From assembly GCA_016716065.1 (NCBI GenBank), contig JADJXA010000001.1, forward strand, positions 1 through 64,000: a DNA stretch of 64,000 nucleotides. The letters run 5' to 3'. The position numbers and the translations under genes are program-made. Of the stretch, positions 15,605-23,433 are shown piece after piece. Every line of letters begins with the position of its first letter. Position 1 is the stretch's first letter. This DNA comes from Candidatus Leptovillus gracilis (lineage in GTDB: Bacteria > Chloroflexota > Anaerolineae > Promineifilales > Promineifilaceae). Under the pieces are notes generated by a model. It saw nothing but the letters and a program-made list of their open reading frames with translations, did no database searches and was not told the DNA's origin.

Positions 15605-16888
15605 GTGACTGATAAATCTTCCCGTTTACCGGGCTTCTACAAAAAGACGTTGGCCGAGCGCGCCGCCGAAGTCGCCCAATGGGCCGACCTGACCGCCGAG
15701 GAAATAGCCACCATCACCAGCAAAGGCTTGCAGCCAGAACAGGCTGAGTTGATGATTGAAAACGTTATCGGCACCTATGCCCTGCCTTTTGGCGTGGCGG
15801 CCAATTTTCAGGTGAACGGCCGTGATTACCTCATCCCCATGGTCATCGAAGAACCCAGCGTCGTCGCCGCCATCAGCCACGCCGCCAAACTCATCCGCGA
15901 GGGCGGCGGCTTCACCGCCTCCACCAGCGATCCGGTAATGATCGGCCAGATTCAGGTACTAGACATCCCGGATATGGACGCCGCGGTGGTGGCGCTGCAA
16001 ACCCACAAAGCCGAACTTATGGCCCAGGCCGACTGTTGCGACAAATTGATGGTTTCTCTGGGCGGTGGCGCGCGCGACATGGAATTTCGCCCCTTCCCCA
16101 ACACGCCGGTCGGCCCCATGCTCATTGTCCACCTGCACTACGACTGCCGCGACGCGATGGGGGCTAACGCGGTGAATACGGCCGTCGAAAACCTGGCCCC
16201 CCTGGTGGCCGACCTCACCGGCGGGCGTACCAACCTGCGCATCCTCTCCAACCTGGCCGATCAGCGCACCGCTACCGCCAGCGGCCTTATCCCCGCCGCC
16301 GCCCTGGAGCGGGACGGCTACACTGGCGCAGAAGTGGCCCGCCTCATCGAAGAGGCCAACGCCTTCGCCATCGTAGACCCCTACCGCGCGGCCACGCACA
16401 ACAAAGGCATCATGAACGGCATAGACGCCGTGGTCATCGCCACCGGCAACGATTGGCGGGCGATTGAGGCTGGGGCACATGCGTATGCGGCACGGAACGG
16501 CCGTTACCAGGCCCTCACCGACTGGCGCGTCACCGAAAACGGCGACCTGTACGGCGAAATTACCCTGCCGATGGCCGTCGGCATCGTCGGCGGGGCCACC
16601 AAAGTTCACCCCACGGCCAAAGCGGCCATGAAAATTCTGGGCGCTAAATCCGCCTCCGAACTGGCGATGGTGCTGGCCTGCGTTGGTCTGGCGCAAAACC
16701 TGGCAGCAATGAAGGCTCTGGCCACCGTTGGCATCCAAAAAGGCCACATGCGCCTCCATGCCCGTCAGGTCGCCATCGCCGCCGGCGCGGCCAACGACCA
16801 GGTGCAGGCCATCGCCGACCGCCTGACCGCCGAAAAGAAAATCAACATCGTCCGCGCACAGGAACTGCTGGCGGAGATGGGGAAATAG
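15605..16888 (+). CDS. Hydroxymethylglutaryl-CoA reductase, class II
   Basis: This enzyme of 427 residues interconverts HMG-CoA and mevalonate. Class II hallmarks are present: ENVIGTYALPFG (catalytic Glu), DAMGANAVNTA, the nucleotide-loop region GLIPAAALERDG, and the C-terminal GHMRLHAR with the catalytic His. GTG 15605 has AAGGAG upstream; the extra residues from 15542 derive from the leader hairpin. It opens an operon with HMG-CoA synthase, thiolase and a DUF35 protein, so it should act in the biosynthetic direction for isoprenoids although class II enzymes are often called degradative. Confidence 0.95.
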   Translation: MTDKSSRLPGFYKKTLAERAAEVAQWADLTAEEIATITSKGLQPEQAELMIENVIGTYALPFGVAANFQVNGRDYLIPMVIEEPSVVAAISHAAKLIREGGGFTASTSDPVMIGQIQVLDIPDMDAAVVALQTHKAELMAQADCCDKLMVSLGGGARDMEFRPFPNTPVGPMLIVHLHYDCRDAMGANAVNTAVENLAPLVADLTGGRTNLRILSNLADQRTATASGLIPAAALERDGYTGAEVARLIEEANAFAIVDPYRAATHNKGIMNGIDAVVIATGNDWRAIEAGAHAYAARNGRYQALTDWRVTENGDLYGEITLPMAVGIVGGATKVHPTAKAAMKILGAKSASELAMVLACVGLAQNLAAMKALATVGIQKGHMRLHARQVAIAAGAANDQVQAIADRLTAEKKINIVRAQELLAEMGK

Positions 16889-16952
16889 TTGATAGTTGAT
16901 AGTTGATAGCGGCATCTCTTGTACTAACAACTATCCACTAAAAAAGGAAATT
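16889..16952. repeat. Short tandem repeat between mvaA and HMG-CoA synthase
   Basis: TTGATAGTTGATAGTTGATAG, a 7-bp unit repeated about three times, followed by the AAAAAGGAAA ribosome-binding region of the next gene. It is one of several intergenic micro-repeats in the window. Confidence 0.6.
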
Positions 16953-18026
16953 ATGAACACTTACAATTCATCACCCGGACTTATGAAACCCGACCGTCCG
17001 GTGGGCATTGTGGGTTATGGGGCGTATGTGCCCCGTTACCGCATTCCCGCCGCGGAAATCTCGCGCATGTGGACCGGCGGCACGGCCGGCGTGCCCATTA
17101 AGGAAAAAGCAGTCAACGGACTCGACGAGGACGTGGCAACCATGTCCATTGAAGCGGCGCGCAATGCCATGCTGCGGGCGCAAATCAACCCGCAAGAGAT
17201 TCGCGCCGTGTGGGTGGGCAGCGAAAGCCACCCCTACGCCGTCAAACCCACCAGCACCATCGTCGCCGAGGCGATTGGCGCCGTACCCCACACCCAGGCG
17301 GCCGACTGGGAGTTTGCCTGCAAAGCGGGCACAGAAGCAATGCAGGCGGCTATCGCCTTTGTCGGCTCCGGCATGGCTCGTTATGCCCTCAGCATCGGCA
17401 TGGACACGGCCCAGGGTCGGCCAGGTGACGCGCTGGAATATACAGCGGCGGCCGGCGGTGCGGCCGTGCTGATTGGCCCGGCCGATGAGTCGCTGGCAAT
17501 CATCAACGGCTCCTACTCCTTCGTCACCGATACGCCAGATTTTTGGCGGCGCGCCCACGCCGATTATCCGTCGCACGGCGACCGTTTCACCGGCGAGCCA
17601 GCTTATTTTAAGCACATTTTAGGCGCGGCCGAGGCCCTCATGGCGGCCATCGGCCGCACCGCCGCCGATTATCGTTGGGCCGTCTTCCACCAACCCAACG
17701 CCAAATTCCCGGAACGGGTAGCCCAGTCGCTGGGCTTTGCCCCAGAGCAGTTCAAGGTCGGCCTGCTTAGTCCGCGCATCGGCAACACCTACTCTGGTTC
17801 CACCATGATTGGCCTGACAGCCATCCTGGACGTGGCCGAGCCAGGCGACCGCATCCTCATGGTAAGCTACGGCTCCGGAGCCGGCTCCGACGCCTTCGAT
17901 CTGCAAGTCACCGAACGGCTGGCCGCTATGCGCGGCCGGGCCATTTCCACCGAAGCCTACATTTCACGCCGCACGGAAATTGACTATGCGACTTATACAC
18001 GCTATCGGGACAAACTGAAAATGTAG
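16953..18026 (+). CDS. Hydroxymethylglutaryl-CoA synthase, archaeal type
   Basis: The 357-residue thiolase-fold enzyme condenses acetyl-CoA with acetoacetyl-CoA. It shows the archaeal-type start (GIVGYGAYVPRYRIPAAEIS), catalytic Cys123 in WEFACKAGTEA, a conserved His in AVFHQPNAKFPE, and GNTYSGSTMIGL near the C terminus. I start at ATG 16953 behind AAAAAGGAAA. In archaea this enzyme forms a channelling complex with the thiolase and DUF35 protein encoded downstream, and the gene order here matches. Confidence 0.93.
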   Translation: MNTYNSSPGLMKPDRPVGIVGYGAYVPRYRIPAAEISRMWTGGTAGVPIKEKAVNGLDEDVATMSIEAARNAMLRAQINPQEIRAVWVGSESHPYAVKPTSTIVAEAIGAVPHTQAADWEFACKAGTEAMQAAIAFVGSGMARYALSIGMDTAQGRPGDALEYTAAAGGAAVLIGPADESLAIINGSYSFVTDTPDFWRRAHADYPSHGDRFTGEPAYFKHILGAAEALMAAIGRTAADYRWAVFHQPNAKFPERVAQSLGFAPEQFKVGLLSPRIGNTYSGSTMIGLTAILDVAEPGDRILMVSYGSGAGSDAFDLQVTERLAAMRGRAISTEAYISRRTEIDYATYTRYRDKLKM

Positions 18027-18095
18027 ATTTGTGATTTCCGATTTCGGATTGTCGCTTTCAAATCCGAAATCCGAAATCCAAAATCCAAAATCACT
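18027..18095. repeat. Tandem heptamer/octamer repeat
   Basis: Repeats of the type AATCCGAAATCCGAAATCC and CCAAAATCCAAAATC, with a complementary stretch at the left, fill the gap between HMG-CoA synthase and thiolase. The same base pattern recurs inside moeA (about 40924-40970). Confidence 0.65.
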
Positions 18096-19250
18096 ATGAA
18101 CGTATCAATCATCGGCGTTGGACAAACTGAAGTTAAAGAGATGTGGGAAACGTCTATCCGCCATCTGGCGTGGTACGCCATTGAAGCGGCGCTGGACGAT
18201 GCCCATGTGAGCAAAGTAGACGCCCTGTTTGTCGGCAATATGCTGGCTGGGGAATTAAGCCAACAAAACCACCTAGGCGCGCTGGTGGCCGATTTCGCCG
18301 GGATGCGCGGCATCGAGGCGGTGACGGTGGAAGCGGCCGACGCTTCTGGGGGTATGGCGCTGCGGCAGGCGGTGTTGGCTGTCAAGAGCGGCCTGGTGGA
18401 GACGGCGCTGGCTGTCGGCGTGGAAAAAATGACTGATCAGACCGGCTCTATCGTGACCGCGGCCATGGCCTATGGCCTGGACGCTGATTACGAGGCCATG
18501 CAAGGGTTGACGATGGCTGGAATGGGCGCGCTGCTGATGCGCCGCTATCTGTTTGAGCATCACACCGAAATAGCCGATTTTGCCGGTTTTAGCGTGAACG
18601 CCCACGCCAACGGCGCTGATAATCCGCTGGCGATGTTCCGCAACCGCATCAAAGCGGAGCGCTTTGCTTCGGCGCCGCTGGTGGCTGACCCGGTAAACCT
18701 GTTCGACATGGCGCCGGCGGCCGACGGCGCGGCCGCAGTGATCGTAACCCGCCGGGAGAAAGCGATGGACATGGTGCCGCAGCCGGTGGAAATTATCGGC
18801 TCGGCAGCGGCTACGGACACCATTGCCCTGCACGACCGCAGCGACGTGTTGCGCCTGCGCGCCGCCGAACTGAGCGCGCAAAAGGCGCTGGCTCAGGCGG
18901 GGCTGTCGCCTAACGACATGGATTTGTTTGAGCTGCACGATTCCTTTACCGTGCTGGCGGCGCTGTCGTTGGAAGCGGCCGGCTTTGCGGCGCGGGGCGA
19001 GGGGTGGAAGCTGGCCAGAGATGGGGAAATTGGGCGGAACGGCCGTATTCCCATCAGCACCTTTGGCGGCTTGAAGGCGCGAGGCAATCCCATGGGGGCG
19101 ACAGGCATGTACCAGATCGTCGAAGTGGCGCGGCAGCTGCGCGGCCAGGCGGGTGACAATCAGGTCGCCGGGGCGAAGATCGGCATGGCGCAAAACCTGG
19201 GCACAAGTGGGGCAACGGCCGTGACGCACATTTTACGCCTGCGTGAATGA
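18096..19250 (+). CDS. Thiolase of the HMG-CoA synthase complex, Cys replaced
   Basis: This 384-residue protein belongs to the acetyl-CoA acetyltransferase group found beside archaeal-type HMG-CoA synthase. Recognisable parts are NVSIIGVGQTEV, LAVGVEKMTDQ, LFELHDSFTV and a terminal region with GGLKARGNPMGATG and AQNLGTSGATAV. The usual nucleophile motif (VEAACASGG in relatives) reads VEAADASGGMALR, so position 82 is Asp (GAC) rather than Cys. Going from a Cys codon to GAC needs at least two changes, so a single sequencing error is unlikely. It may be a structural partner or use altered chemistry. The neighbours argue for membership in the complex. Confidence 0.87.
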   Translation: MNVSIIGVGQTEVKEMWETSIRHLAWYAIEAALDDAHVSKVDALFVGNMLAGELSQQNHLGALVADFAGMRGIEAVTVEAADASGGMALRQAVLAVKSGLVETALAVGVEKMTDQTGSIVTAAMAYGLDADYEAMQGLTMAGMGALLMRRYLFEHHTEIADFAGFSVNAHANGADNPLAMFRNRIKAERFASAPLVADPVNLFDMAPAADGAAAVIVTRREKAMDMVPQPVEIIGSAAATDTIALHDRSDVLRLRAAELSAQKALAQAGLSPNDMDLFELHDSFTVLAALSLEAAGFAARGEGWKLARDGEIGRNGRIPISTFGGLKARGNPMGATGMYQIVEVARQLRGQAGDNQVAGAKIGMAQNLGTSGATAVTHILRLRE

Positions 19251-19443
19251 AATTATTGACAATTTCCGTTCATTACATAAACAAAATATGATAATTGACC
19301 TCCAAAACGGCCGTATGATAGTTTTTGACAGTTCGTCTGGGGTATCTTGGCAGTGAATGGGAGTTATTGCGTGGATAATTCTTACTGGATGCGCAAACAT
19401 CCCACAAAAATTAATTTTCGACAGATTAAGTCGGAGGCATAAA

Positions 19444-19854
19444 ATGGAAGTTTCACGTCATTGGCGTTTACAGGCACAGCGGTATCAACTCGTAGGCGAG
19501 ACCTGCGATTCTTGCGGCGTTAAATTATTCCCCCCGCGTGACGTTTGCCTGGTTTGCGAAGAACCGGCACAGGAGTTGTACACCTTTACCGGGCTGGGCG
19601 AAATTTACTCTTACACCACGATTTATGACGCGCCAGCCGGTTTTGAGCACAATGCGCCGTACATGGTGGCATTAATTAAACTGGAAGAAGGCCCGATGAT
19701 CACCGCGCAGTTGACGGACATGGCTCCTGGCGAAGCGGAGATTGGCATGCCGGTAGAGATGGTGACGCGCAAGCTGCGCAGTGATGGGGATGAGGGCATG
19801 ATAGTGTATGGGTATAAATTTAGGCCGGCTGTTTTGGAAACGGTCGTTGCCTAA
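19444..19854 (+). CDS. DUF35 (OB-fold zinc-ribbon) acyl-CoA-binding protein
   Basis: 136 residues from ATG 19444 with GGAGG upstream; the frame back to 19357 is non-coding. A rubredoxin-like zinc ribbon (CDSCG at about 22-26 and CLVCE at about 38-42) precedes an OB fold (GLGEIYSYTTIYDAPAGF). DUF35 proteins bridge thiolase and HMG-CoA synthase in archaea and help pass acetoacetyl-CoA between them. It closes the four-gene upper mevalonate operon. Confidence 0.88.
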   Translation: MEVSRHWRLQAQRYQLVGETCDSCGVKLFPPRDVCLVCEEPAQELYTFTGLGEIYSYTTIYDAPAGFEHNAPYMVALIKLEEGPMITAQLTDMAPGEAEIGMPVEMVTRKLRSDGDEGMIVYGYKFRPAVLETVVA

Positions 19855-19879
19855 CCCCACCACCACGTTATAAAAGCCA

Positions 19880-19910
19880 AAAGCCCGCCTGAAATCAGGC
19901 GGGCTTTTTT
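19880..19910 (+). terminator. Rho-independent terminator of the mevalonate operon
   Basis: AAGCCCGCCTGA and TCAGGCGGGCTT form a 12-bp stem with a short loop and a run of T residues. It lies 26 bp after the DUF35 stop. Confidence 0.92.
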
Positions 19911-20008
19911 GTTGGGTGGGAAAAGGAGCTAACGGCCGTTCTCAACCCAAATTCGGCCAGTTGACCTTATCTCTGTTAAAATCAAGCAGAAACGTTCAAG
20001 GAGCGAAA

Positions 20009-21106
20009 ATGTCTTCACAAACCGAGAGCAGCCAACAACCGGACGCACCGCAGCGCTTTGAAATCGGCCTCTATTCCTTTGCCGAACTGACGCCCGACCC
20101 GCGCACCGGCCGGCAAATCAGCCCGGCGCAGCGGCTGGGCAACCTGCTGGAAGAAATCGAACTGGCCGATCAGGTAGGGCTGGACGTGTTTGCCCTCGGT
20201 GAACACCACCGGCCTGACTTTGTCTCTTCATCCCCGGCCGTGATTCTGGCGGCGGCCGCCGCCCGCACCCATTCTATTCGCCTCAGCAGCGCCGTCACTG
20301 TCCTCAGTTCCGATGACCCGGTGCGCGTCTTTCAAGATTTCGCCAGCCTGGACCTGCTCTCCCAGGGTCGGGCAGAGATCATGGCCGGGCGCGGTTCGTT
20401 CATCGAATCCTTCCCCCTCTTTGGCTACGACTTGCGCGATTACAACACCCTGTTTGCCGAAAAGCTGGAGCTGCTCTTGAAGCTGCGCGCCGCAGAGCGG
20501 GTGAGTTGGTCGGGAAAGCACCGGCCAGCTTTGCAGGATCAGGGGGTTTATCCACGGCCGTTTCAGGCCCAACTACCCATTTGGGTCGCCGTCGGCGGCA
20601 CGCCAGAATCGGTGATACGCGCGGCGACGTTGGGGCTGCCATTGGCCATTGCCATTATTGGCGGGCTGCCAGAACAGTTTGCCCAACTCGTGACGCTCTA
20701 TCGCGGCGTGGCGCTCCAGAACGGGCACGACCTGAACAACATGCCAGTCAGCATTAACTCCCACGGCTTTATCGCCGACAATTCGCAGCAGGCTGTCGCA
20801 GAAGCATTTCCCGTGTTTCAGCAGACTATGAACAAAATCGGCCGAGAGCGCGGCTGGCCGCCGATGACCCGCCAGCAGTTTGACGCCTCCTGCACGCTGC
20901 GCGGAGCCAATTTCATCGGCAGTCCGGCTGAGGTGATCGAGAAGATTCTCTTTCAGCACAAGATATTCCGCCATCAGCGTTTTTTACTGCAACTGAGCGT
21001 CGGCACGATGCCTCATGACAAGGTGCTGCGGGCGATTGAACTGCTGGGCACAAAAGTCGCGCCGCTGGTCAGGGATGAGGTAGCCCGCCAGACTGCGGCC
21101 GGGTAA
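20009..21106 (+). CDS. LLM-class flavin-dependent oxidoreductase
   Basis: This 365-residue protein of the bacterial luciferase-like monooxygenase family has a TIM-barrel fold and uses FMN or F420. It shows LEEIELADQVGLDVFALGEHH, AAARTHSIRLSSAVTVLSSD and RAEIMAGRGSFIESFPLFG, typical of group 1 LLM oxidoreductases of unknown substrate. ATG 20009 follows AAGGAGCG; earlier codons overlap the terminator region. It is a single gene. Confidence 0.87.
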   Translation: MSSQTESSQQPDAPQRFEIGLYSFAELTPDPRTGRQISPAQRLGNLLEEIELADQVGLDVFALGEHHRPDFVSSSPAVILAAAAARTHSIRLSSAVTVLSSDDPVRVFQDFASLDLLSQGRAEIMAGRGSFIESFPLFGYDLRDYNTLFAEKLELLLKLRAAERVSWSGKHRPALQDQGVYPRPFQAQLPIWVAVGGTPESVIRAATLGLPLAIAIIGGLPEQFAQLVTLYRGVALQNGHDLNNMPVSINSHGFIADNSQQAVAEAFPVFQQTMNKIGRERGWPPMTRQQFDASCTLRGANFIGSPAEVIEKILFQHKIFRHQRFLLQLSVGTMPHDKVLRAIELLGTKVAPLVRDEVARQTAAG

Positions 21107-21389
21107 CACGCAGTCAGTTGGCGAAGACAGATGGACAATGGGAATTGGGGGTAGTACCGTATTCAGTATTCAGTATTCAGTATTCAGTGCGCGTTTTCCA
21201 GAGTTAATCATTCACCCCGCGCTCTGAGCTTGTCGAAGGGGGATCGGTTTCGAGAGGCTCAACCGGCGGGGGATAAACAGTTACTCCAGAGGTAATGCCA
21301 ACTGAAAACTGGTCACTGAATACTGACAAAAATGTCAGCTTATGACCCTTGCGAGTACAACAACTTGGGGGGCCTTTGTCGCCGTTTTA
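21107..21389. repeat. Intergenic region with TATTCAGT tandem repeats
   Basis: No gene. GTATTCAGTATTCAGTATTC and further units make four copies of an 8-bp repeat near 21158-21190, followed by CAGTGCGCGTTTTCC, which recurs at about 26722. A GAGCTTGTCGAAGGGG motif, common as a dispersed repeat, is at about 21227. ACTGAATACTGAC near 21318 is the inverse form. Confidence 0.6.
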
Positions 21390-22208
21390 TCAATTGGCGG
21401 GCAGTTCCATGACCAATTGCAGCGCTTCAATCTGAAGATTGCCGGCATCATCCACCAGATCATCCAATGCAATAGGCGCAAAATAGGCGCAGCCATAGGC
21501 ATTGAGCAGTGTGGTTGCCCGGTAAGCGCCCCAGCTCAAGAACACCTGTAAAGGCGGCATTTCGTTTTCGCCAACGGCCGTCACCTGCAAACGTAAAACA
21601 TCTGGTTCGGCTACCGGCTTTATCGCTTCCAGAAGGGTCTCTATATGCTGCTCCCCAATGGTCACCACATCATGCAGCAAGACGATACTTTCATCTTCCC
21701 ACAAAGGACCATCCCCACGCCAGGCCAGATTTGGCGTCGGAAACAACAACTGCTGCATCCGCGCCGCGAGAAGTTTCCAGGTGACAGACCAGGTATCCGG
21801 TGTAGATCGGGCGACCACCGGGTGTGGGTCTGGCGCTTTTTTCAAGAAGGCCAGTTCGCTTTCGGTGGTGGGCGGAACAGGCAGCAGTTCCTCACGGCCG
21901 TCGGCCGTCAACATCGCCACCGCATCCAGAAACATCTGATAAAGCGAGACATCGGCGATCATTCTTTCGTAAAACGCGGGGTAACGTTCGCCAACATCTA
22001 CCCCGGCAAGCATGTCGTTTACGACCAGAGAAAGCATTTCCATATCACCTTCGTTGGCTTCTGGCAGCGGAGTGACCTGCGCCAATACCATCAATAAGTG
22101 ATCGGCCGTTTCCGGCCACTCTTGTGAATCTACAGCACAACGCCGCAGGAACGCCAGTTTCTGCTGAACCCAATCAGACAAAGAAGCGTCATGATCCTGT
22201 CTACTCAT
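21390..22208 (-). CDS. Unknown partner protein of the sigma factor
   Basis: This 272-residue soluble protein is not assigned to any family I know. It starts inside the 3' end of the sigma-factor gene (8-nt overlap), so translation is coupled. The N-terminal 100 residues are helical (SDWVQQKLAFLRRCAVDSQE, EMLSLVVNDMLAGVD). The rest is beta-rich (PDVLRLQVTAVGENEMPPLQ). There is no membrane segment or zinc motif. Position and coupling suggest an anti-sigma factor or sensor. A TPR-CHAT protease gene lies divergently 1.2 kb away and could act on it, which is inference. Confidence 0.6.
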   Translation of the reverse strand: MSRQDHDASLSDWVQQKLAFLRRCAVDSQEWPETADHLLMVLAQVTPLPEANEGDMEMLSLVVNDMLAGVDVGERYPAFYERMIADVSLYQMFLDAVAMLTADGREELLPVPPTTESELAFLKKAPDPHPVVARSTPDTWSVTWKLLAARMQQLLFPTPNLAWRGDGPLWEDESIVLLHDVVTIGEQHIETLLEAIKPVAEPDVLRLQVTAVGENEMPPLQVFLSWGAYRATTLLNAYGCAYFAPIALDDLVDDAGNLQIEALQLVMELPAN

Positions 22209-22992
22209 ATTTATCCCACGAGCTGCCCCAAATCTTTCTCAGGTTGTTCAGGGCATCAAAATGTAATTTATGGATGGCGCTGTCACTTCGCCCCATTTCC
22301 CTGGCAATCTGCTGCAAAGACATGCCTTCAATGTAGTGCAACAAAATGATCTGCTTGCGGGCATCAGAGGCTAACTGCTCAATAGCCGACGATAACGCCT
22401 GACGCAGTTCGGCTCTATCCCGCTCTCCTTTGGTAGACAGATGCGGCAGCAGACTCTCCCATTCCTCCCAATCGTCCACGTTCTGCACACGCGCAACCTC
22501 TTCCCGGTATTCCTTGTATTCCCGGTGCAAGGATTTCAACATCACATTTTGCAGCAGCATATAGACCCAGGGATCAAAGTCGGTATCATAAGGAAAACGG
22601 GCATTCAACAGCCGGGTCGCCGCCATAGCCGCGCAGTCGGTCGCCAATTCTAGCTTCTGGGCAGGTGTGGCAAAGTAGTTCTTGCTTGAGAGGTAGTTGT
22701 AGGCCCAACGCTTTAACTTCTCGTAAAGCGGCAGCCAATATTCGGCGCAGCGTTCTTCCTGGATTTGATAAAGATAGGGCTGCCACTTCTCATAGAAGGC
22801 AAACACACGCCAGACATACGCTTCAGGATGCGCGTCTTCATGCCCGTCGAGAAAATAATGAACACGCCCTCTATCCAGGTTCGCCATGACAATGGGGGCA
22901 ATGGTTCGGGCAATCGGCTCTCCCTTTTGTGCAGCCACCAGTTGCACGGCGTGTTGCAGCGCCGCTGCCAACGATTCATCATCCCAACTCAT
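22201..22992 (-). CDS. Sigma-70-family RNA polymerase sigma factor
   Basis: 263 residues from the MSWDDESLAAAL start. The C-terminal region 4 is clear: a helix-turn-helix with ARKQIILLHYIEGMSLQQIA followed by REMGRSDSAIHKLHFDALNN. Region 2-like helices (NARFPYDTDFDPWVYMLLQN) lie in the middle, as in ECF-type factors, with a long N-terminal extension of about 100 residues. No strong Shine-Dalgarno is visible and GTG one codon earlier is possible. It is encoded first in a two-gene unit and divergent from the TPR-CHAT gene. Confidence 0.82.
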   Translation of the reverse strand: MSWDDESLAAALQHAVQLVAAQKGEPIARTIAPIVMANLDRGRVHYFLDGHEDAHPEAYVWRVFAFYEKWQPYLYQIQEERCAEYWLPLYEKLKRWAYNYLSSKNYFATPAQKLELATDCAAMAATRLLNARFPYDTDFDPWVYMLLQNVMLKSLHREYKEYREEVARVQNVDDWEEWESLLPHLSTKGERDRAELRQALSSAIEQLASDARKQIILLHYIEGMSLQQIAREMGRSDSAIHKLHFDALNNLRKIWGSSWDKYE

Positions 22993-23433
22993 CACGTTGC
23001 TTGCCTTTGAGGTGTCGATCCGGTAACTGCTAACCACAAAAGGCCACAGATTTAACCCGGTAAGCCTCCGTGGTAAAATCCTGAAGAGGCCCGATAGTTG
23101 CATGTCCCGGTGCATTATAGGGGATACGGCCGTAATTGAAAAGAATTGCTACTGGCTCATGTAAGGTTTGCTGTATCTCAACGGATAGTTATCAATGGAG
23201 GGCGGTGAGGTGTTTCAGTCAACACTTTCAGCGGGCCGTTCTAACGTAAGTTGGAACGGCCCGCGCCAGGGGCAATTTACACCACCAACCCAAGTCTGCC
23301 GATTTTGCGCCTTTTTCGAGAATAATTTAACGCAAAGGCGCAGAGATAAATCTGCGCGATCTGTTGATTTTCATTTTGTCAGATGCCTCTTGTCACCATG
23401 TCACCTTGATCTTCTCCGACAGGTGGATTACCA
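22993..23433. promoter_or_regulatory. Divergent control region between sigma factor and CHAT gene
   Basis: No gene is visible. A strong hairpin GCGGGCCGTTC / GAACGGCCCGC lies at 23231-23264, and one ACGGCCGT at about 23127. Promoters for both divergent units must lie here, but I could not assign -10/-35 boxes with confidence. If the sigma factor is self-regulating, shared promoter elements would be expected on both strands. Confidence 0.5.
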
